A stretch of 64,000 nt of DNA from Amaurobius ferox (lineage: Eukaryota > Arthropoda > Arachnida > Araneae > Amaurobiidae): NCBI GenBank assembly GCA_951213105.1, contig OX578136.1, positions 73,226,730 through 73,290,729 of the forward strand. The letters are read 5' to 3'. The first letter of the stretch is position 1. The number at the start of each line of letters is the position of its first letter. A program made the translations under genes and the position numbers. Of the stretch, positions 58,961 to 64,000 are shown in pieces. The notes beneath the pieces were generated by a model that saw only the letters and a list, made by a program, of their open reading frames with translations, was not told the DNA's origin and searched no databases.

Positions 58961-59347
58961 TTGTTGTTGTTGAGACCCAGACCGTCCGACCTACCAGAAA
59001 GGTGTACGGTAACCGTTTGGACGGCCGGGAAGTGCCACCCAATTTAGACCGGAACCCAGTGGGGGAGGCATCCACAAGGACATCACTCTCCTTCCCCTAC
59101 CACCAACCTCTCTGAAGGACTTACGGACCCACATGTTTAACGTGATCGTACTCCGCATGAACACGGCGGCAATTGTGGCAGCGTGCAAATCCAGCTCGCA
59201 AACCACCGGGCTACCGCCCCCGAAACGCGCCAACAGCACGCGGTATTCCCAGGTGGTCACCCATCCAAGTACTAACCACGTCCGATGCTGCTTGACTTCG
59301 ATGATCTAACGAGAACCGGTGTTATCAGCACGGTAGGGCCGTTGGCC
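58961..59347 (-). mobile_element. 5S rRNA-derived SINE, full length
   Basis: 387 bp with a perfect 13-bp target duplication CATTGTAGTACTG (58948-58960 and 59348-59360). Read on the minus strand: a 119-bp 5S rRNA-like head, a linker (GGGGGCGGTAGCCCGGTGG), a body shared with the SINEs at 18233 and 42409, a 3' hairpin (CCCGGCCGTCCAAACGG with TAGGTCGGACGGTCTGGG) and an (AAC)4-5 tail. This layout is that of SINE3-type elements. It is the best preserved copy in the window and clearly postdates R1 copy 6. Confidence 0.92.
59229..59347 (-). other. 5S rRNA-like SINE head (not a functional 5S gene)
   Basis: Starts GCCAACGGCCCTACC and ends CCGCGTGCTGTTGGC. It keeps the internal Pol III promoter: box A as GAAGTCAAGCAGCATCGG and box C as GGATGGGTGACCACCTGGG. 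Substitutions in otherwise invariant 5S positions (for example TTAGATCATCG for the usual CCGATCACCG) and the fused SINE body show it is a retroposon head rather than a 5S gene. Confidence 0.88.
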
Positions 59348-59532
59348 CATTGTAGTACTGTGAAAATTTAAACTGTATCAGCACTGAATGTATAGCATTC
59401 TAGAGATATTTAAATAAAATTGCATTTCAGTTGGAAAGTGCTTCATAACCAGTGCTTTATGCGTGATTGATCTTTCTTGCTTTAATTCTTAACCCAAAAA
59501 GAAAGTTAGCAAAGCATTTTGTAGTTGAAATG

Positions 59533-59740
59533 TGTATTTTTAACACTTTCCAACATAGTTGCAAAGAATTTATGAGTTTATTCATGCTATCGGTCTGTCT
59601 TTATGTCCGCACGATAACTGCCTTGAAAACGACTTAAAAATGAAATTTTAGTATGTTATTGACACGGTCTGTGGAACACATGTGAATGTAAATGAATAAT
59701 ATCATCCAATTAATTTCAGATTTAACCCGGGTTGAAAAAC
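59533..59740 (-). repeat. R1 fragment, copy 7
   Basis: Only the end with TTAACACTTTCCAACATAGT, CGGTCTGTCTTTATGTCCGC and ACCCGGGTTGAAAAAC remains; the rest is missing. Confidence 0.75.
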
Positions 59741-60853
59741 ATTCACACCATTTTTGGTCTTTGTTATTTTATTCAGAGCCTTTACTTACCGTAGAACTAA
59801 GAACTGTAATGCCGATATCAAACTTGAATATGTTTTCACTATGCATGGCATATTTTCACAGTAAAAGACTCAAAATAAACATAAATTACTATCTTGTAAT
59901 AAGCGCAATTTATTTATTTAATAATTAATAGTTATTTTCCCTTGTTCATTATGTTTTTCCTTACTCATAATAAACACAATTTAATGTACTTTTTTTATGT
60001 AAAACTAGAGAAAAGAATTTGCTGTTAATTCATATAATAGCTATTCTATATTTTTCATGTATAGTTTTAGTGAAATATAATATATATACAGTTTTAGTAA
60101 TTTGCAAATGATCTGTCTGAAACTAGAAGAAAAAGCGGAACTCTAAACTCTAAGCATAACAAATTTACAAAATATTATAAGTATTCTTGAAAAAAAAAAA
60201 AATGCAAGTTTCATAACAGAAGTCCTTTTACCCAAATGCAAATTTTTGCATGAAAACTGGAAATAAAGTTAATATGAGTATTTTCCAAAACTTTGGTATG
60301 AAAACATTGCAAATTTTCCGCAAATTCAAAAAATAGTTTTTTTTTACCTATACTATTATTGTATAGAGAAAGTATAGTTTCCCCATCGAAGATCTTCGAA
60401 TTCGATATTTTGACGAGTAAGCCCGTTTTGAAACCTCCTGAACTCATTTTGAATATACTTTTAGAAATTTAACGCGTATATAAATAATGTGAAAAAATAA
60501 TCGAATTAGATAGAAATCGCAGCAATCCAATCTATAATTTTCTTCTAGAAATCTATCCAAAACTTTGTTGCACTTCTATTCTATATTTTTTTGTATAATA
60601 CTACGAGAAAATCAAAAAATAAAAAATAAAATGGACAAAGTCAAAAAAAGAAAAAAAAATTAAAGGAAAGAGATAATTCAAAATACAAATGTTTATAAAA
60701 CACACACACACACACACACACACAACTTTTCCCGGCCGTCCAAATAGTTGCTTAAGTCCTCAGGATGAGTCGGACGGTCTGGGTCTTCAACACACACACA
60801 CACACAAAAATTAAACTTTTAAAAATAAATACTAACCTATATGTTTCTTTTAA
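59741..60853. other. No gene seen
   Basis: AT-rich. A short R3 fragment lies near 60350-60430 (AGAGAAAGTATAGTTTCCCC, TCGAATTCGATATTTTGACG). The SINE-tail hairpin in a CA array is listed separately. Confidence 0.4.
60701..60806 (+). repeat. Solitary SINE-tail hairpin inside a (CA)n array
   Basis: 60725-60790 reads CCCGGCCGTCCAAATAG ... GAGTCGGACGGTCTGGGTCT, the plus-strand form of the SINE 3' hairpin, with a different loop. (CA)n lies on both sides (60701-60724 and 60791-60806). The SINE body is absent. Confidence 0.7.
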
Positions 60854-62133
60854 ATAAACAAGAAAGATCAATCATTCTTAAAGCATTGATTATGAAACTC
60901 TTTACAACTTCAATGCCAATTTTATTTAAACATGTCAAAAATGCAATACATTCCTCGGTAATATTTTAAAACTTTTCACAATACTACATTAATTTATTAT
61001 ATTTGAAAACTTAAACATTCATCGAAAAAAATGAACTTCATTCAAATGACGGCATTGAAATATAAATTGCCTGGTTTAAACATAGCTAAAATGTGATACA
61101 TACCTCGGTAATAATTTTAGAATTATCATAATACTACGATTATTTATTATATTTGAAAACTTCATCGAAAACAACTGAAATTCATTCAAATGACGTCATA
61201 GAAAAAATAACACGCCTGGCTCTCTCTATAAAAGCAGCATTTCATTCATAAATAATTTCCCATTCATGTCATTCATTACAATACTATAATAATTTATTTT
61301 ATTTAAAAATTAAGACCATGGAGCTACAAGTAATTAAACTCTATGCTTAAAACCGTCCTTATGTTTGTAAAATCAATGAATATTTCATTCATATCAGCTA
61401 TGCAGACTCCATGAACTAAATGATTTTGTGCTAAAGAAATGCAGCAATTCTAATACAACTCATTCTACATATTTTGCTGTTTACATTTTACATAGGTGAA
61501 AAATAGGCTTCGTTTTAGAAATAATCAAATTTGGATGAGCATTTAAACTCGAATATATTGTAATTGCGTTGTTTCAGTATGTAGATGCACAGAATTTAAA
61601 CAAAAATAAAGTGGTTTTAGAACGGATACAACACTCAATATGAATTAAAAAGAATTTTGAAAATCATGATTTTGAGACAAGATGGATGCCATATATCATT
61701 TTGTAGTGGGTCACGTGATCTTTTCATATCTTGGTCACGTGATCGCTTCATATAAGAGGTGTTTTTATTATTTTAATTTTTATTTAAAAAACTACTGAAT
61801 ATATTTCGATGAATTTTTTCTTATATATTTTATGGAACAATTTGAATATTACCTAAAATTTTCAAAGCAATTTGTGAATTTTAATTCCTCTTAAAAAATG
61901 TTTGGAAAATTAGGTCCCATAGGGCTCAATGTGTTTCATTTTTTCAACCCGGGTTCAATCCAAAAGTAATGGGGTGATATTATTCATTTATATTCCCATA
62001 GGTCCTACAGACTGTCTGAATAACATACTAAAATTTCATTTTGATTAAGTCATTTTTACGGCAGTTATTGTGCTAACGGACAGACAGACAGAATGAACAA
62101 AGTCATAAACACTTTTCAACTTCGTTGTAAAGT
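60854..62133 (+). repeat. R1 dispersed repeat, copy 8
   Basis: ACAAGAAAGATCAATCATTC at the start, GACAGACAGACAGAATGAAC and CTTTTCAACTTCGTTGTAAA at the end. Both CACGTG boxes intact (about 61713 and 61736). Two tandem subunits in the first half. Confidence 0.85.
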
Positions 62134-63078
62134 GATAATAAAAATGACAAAATGTAAATTAAAAATTATAAAAGACTCAACATGTTTGCAAAATAAAAGT
62201 ATGCATTAAAACTCCTAAATTAATGGACACTCGTGCAAGCTGGGAAAATGCATTTTCACTTTCCCTATATACATAGTATAATGTTATAAGAAAAGTATCG
62301 TAACGGGGTCGAAAATTCGAATTGGCGTTTTCGACGGAAGAGCACGTTTCGGGCATCCTTGAATTCGAGTCCCTTTTCGAGATGATATCTGTGATATCTG
62401 TGAGTGCGTGTGACATCTTACGAACGAATGCAGAGTTTCGAACAGAATTTGGTACAAACATTAAAATCAGAGAATATTGAAAACTTATTGATTTTAAACG
62501 CACTCCAATGCTCGGAAAATTCCCAAATTAATTGAATTGAATTTTGAAAAAATCAGAACATTCAATAATGTTACGTAAATAATCATTTTTTATGTGATTT
62601 TTTATTAGAAAAAGATTGATACAAATTTTAGAACAATGAATTTTAGAACGCTAGATATTGCAGTTTTTCAAATATATTTATGAAAAAAATAACTTAGAAT
62701 TAATAAATCTGATGTGATCAGTACATGACTTTCCCTGCAGTTTCAAATTCATATTGTAATTTTCTATTTCATTACGCATTAAATTGAGTTTAATTGCAGT
62801 AAACTACATGGATACTTTTCCGATGTTACATCCAATTTGTACTGCTATTGCATCTTTGTTTCATTTAGCAACTTAATGCATTTTAAAACATCTTCAGCTT
62901 CTCAAAATTAAAAAAAATCTAAAATATCTCGAGAACGGATCATTTTAAAGTCATGGAGTTATTCTTATTCGCTTCATTGTTAAAAATTACACGAAGAATA
63001 AATATTTAATATTTAAGCAATTTTGGCAATTTATTTAAGATTTTGACGATTTTTTTGCGGGTCATTTTGCATAAAAAG
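62134..63078 (+). repeat. R3 fragment followed by truncated R2
   Basis: R3: GTAACGGGGTCGAAAATTCG and AGAGCACGTTTCGGGCATCC (about 62290-62360). R2: AAATCTGATGTGATCAGTAC then ATGACTTTCCCTGCAG (62703-62740), AATATCTCGAGAACGG and TTTTTGCGGGTCATTTTGCA, cut near 63078 at an (AG)n stretch. Confidence 0.65.
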
Positions 63079-63842
63079 AGAGAGAGAAAGAGAGAGAGAA
63101 ATTCCTCAAAGTTCCAAAAAGGTTATAAATGGTTATATAGCATATGTAGATGATAATTGTAAGTAATTTCAGGGTTTAGCTAGTTTCTGGGTGAATTTGT
63201 TGATTTTTTATGATTTTTTGTTCCATGCCCATTCTATGAACCCCTGTAAAGTGCGTTTTACTGTAAAAAAATACGGGTTTCACGTTGAACTACTGAATAT
63301 TTGGATGTACGTTGGGGGTGAAGGTGAATGTTTTATTATGGATTGTGGTTGCCATGGGTTACGTTTAGTGTATGAGGAAGTGAGTGTTGGTGTCTCGGGG
63401 AGGGAGGGGGAGAGAGGAGTATATGTTATTCCGGGTTTTTTTTATGCTTGCAAGGGATAGCGCGTTGCTGTATTGTTTAAGGATTGGGGGTTCTAAGATA
63501 TTTTTCTTCTTGCAAAGGGATTTTCTTCAATTATTTTATTAAAATCTATTATTTTTTAAGATGTGAATCTATTTAATGTATCGATTACGATTATTAAAAG
63601 GATATAATCGATTGCGATTTTGAACGAATTGTTTATTTTTTATCGGATTTGTGCGTAATTACATTCGTGTGTTGTAAGTTTAAAGGTAACCATGATGTAA
63701 CCTTCACGTGACCTTGGCGGATGGATATTACAGGAACTATTTTTTCTTTATGAATAGACGTAGGTGGTCTTTAAGCGGCGATTTTATCATTTCTGTTGTG
63801 AATTTCGTGCTGTTAAGACGGGTTTGAAGTTGTTCTGCGAAT
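63079..63842 (+). promoter_or_regulatory. Putative promoter and 5' UTR of the right-edge gene
   Basis: The (AG)n stretch at 63079-63102 is followed by sequence that is free of the families above and richer in G and T. CACGTG at 63705-63710 overlaps TGACCTTGG (63709-63717), a nuclear receptor half-site on the other strand, followed by GGCGGATGG. No TATA box at a fitting distance. The transcription start is not visible; position inferred from the exon that follows. Confidence 0.35.
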
Positions 63843-63935
63843 ATGTTTGCTTTAGAAAGTAATATCGGAGGTACTACCTCTACCGTTACTGACGTTCCTA
63901 TGCGTAATGCACCCTCTTTGAACAGGATTGGACAT
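63843..63935 (+). CDS. First coding exon of a gene that leaves the window
   Basis: ATG at 63843 opens 31 codons (MFALESNIGG to SLNRIGH) and ends in a consensus donor CAT then GTAAGT at 63936, phase 0. An in-frame stop lies upstream, so this is a likely translation start. The peptide is Thr/Ser rich with no signal peptide. I do not recognise the family from 31 residues. The rest of the gene lies to the right of the window. Confidence 0.5.
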
Positions 63936-64000
63936 GTAAGTACTTGTTTTAATGTGATTTTATTCTCCCATTTTATTAAAGTTTGTTTTTTATGATGCGT

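Larger units (their letters stand above)
58098..59488 (-). repeat. R1 dispersed repeat, copy 6, interrupted by 5S SINE
   Basis: Minus-strand R1 in direct tandem with copy 5. One CACGTG kept (about 58500). The distal part is split at CATTGTAGTACTG by the SINE at 58961-59347. Confidence 0.85.

Noticed and set aside
59229..59347. A functional 5S rRNA gene
   Set aside because: It is fused to a SINE body, has changes in conserved 5S positions and is flanked by a target duplication around the whole unit.
60755..60795. Hammerhead ribozyme core, expected in some Penelope-like elements
   Set aside because: A GATGAG phrase is present, but the helices and GAAA core are not. The sequence is explained as the SINE-tail hairpin.

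Overview
The window looks like a transposon-rich, strongly AT-rich animal nuclear genome. Reasons: exons separated by introns with GTAAG donors and pyrimidine-tract acceptors, SINEs with Pol III promoters, Penelope-like retroelements, many simple repeats, and no operons or ribosome binding sites. The 5S rRNA-like head of one SINE (59229-59347) reads most like an arthropod 5S gene. An arthropod, perhaps a chelicerate such as a spider, is my best guess, but the species cannot be fixed from the sequence alone.

Two host genes can be supported. The first is on the minus strand. Four exons (14840-14825, 14485-14325, 13960-13721, 11469-10234) join with fully compatible intron phases into a protein of about 550 residues. 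It ends in a run of six 16-residue repeats, and one stretch weakly resembles a BTG/Tob box A. Its 5' end is uncertain because the first exon sits inside a 541-bp palindrome. A possible earlier exon with a good Kozak ATG and a GTAAGT donor lies at 19186-19160. The second gene starts at the right edge on the plus strand: a 31-codon first exon (63843-63935) ending in GTAAGT, behind a short GC-richer region with a CACGTG box.

Nearly everything else is repeats. Eight copies of a 1.2-1.4 kb non-coding family (R1) carry conserved CACGTG pairs. A second family (R2) has ACTTTCCCTGCA inverted ends. A third, looser family (R3) carries GACGGGGTCGAAAATTCGAA-like sequence. There is a 1.45-kb foldback element at 28.5-30.0 kb and a pair of inverted 0.5-kb MITEs at 16.4-17.9 kb. 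Three decayed Penelope-like reverse transcriptase copies (23.2, 40.5-42.4 and 42.6-45.0 kb) and several 3' fragments end directly at (TA)n arrays.

The most interesting signals are: (1) one SINE body carried by two different promoter heads, one from 5S rRNA and one from tRNA, with solitary copies of its 3' hairpin elsewhere; (2) Penelope-like elements whose 3' ends abut (TA)n arrays, often tail to tail; (3) a 365-bp insertion packed with TGACG/CGTCA motifs; (4) several large palindromes and template-switch-like insertions. I found no CRISPR array, rRNA operon or intact tRNA gene, and no clear new multi-gene system.
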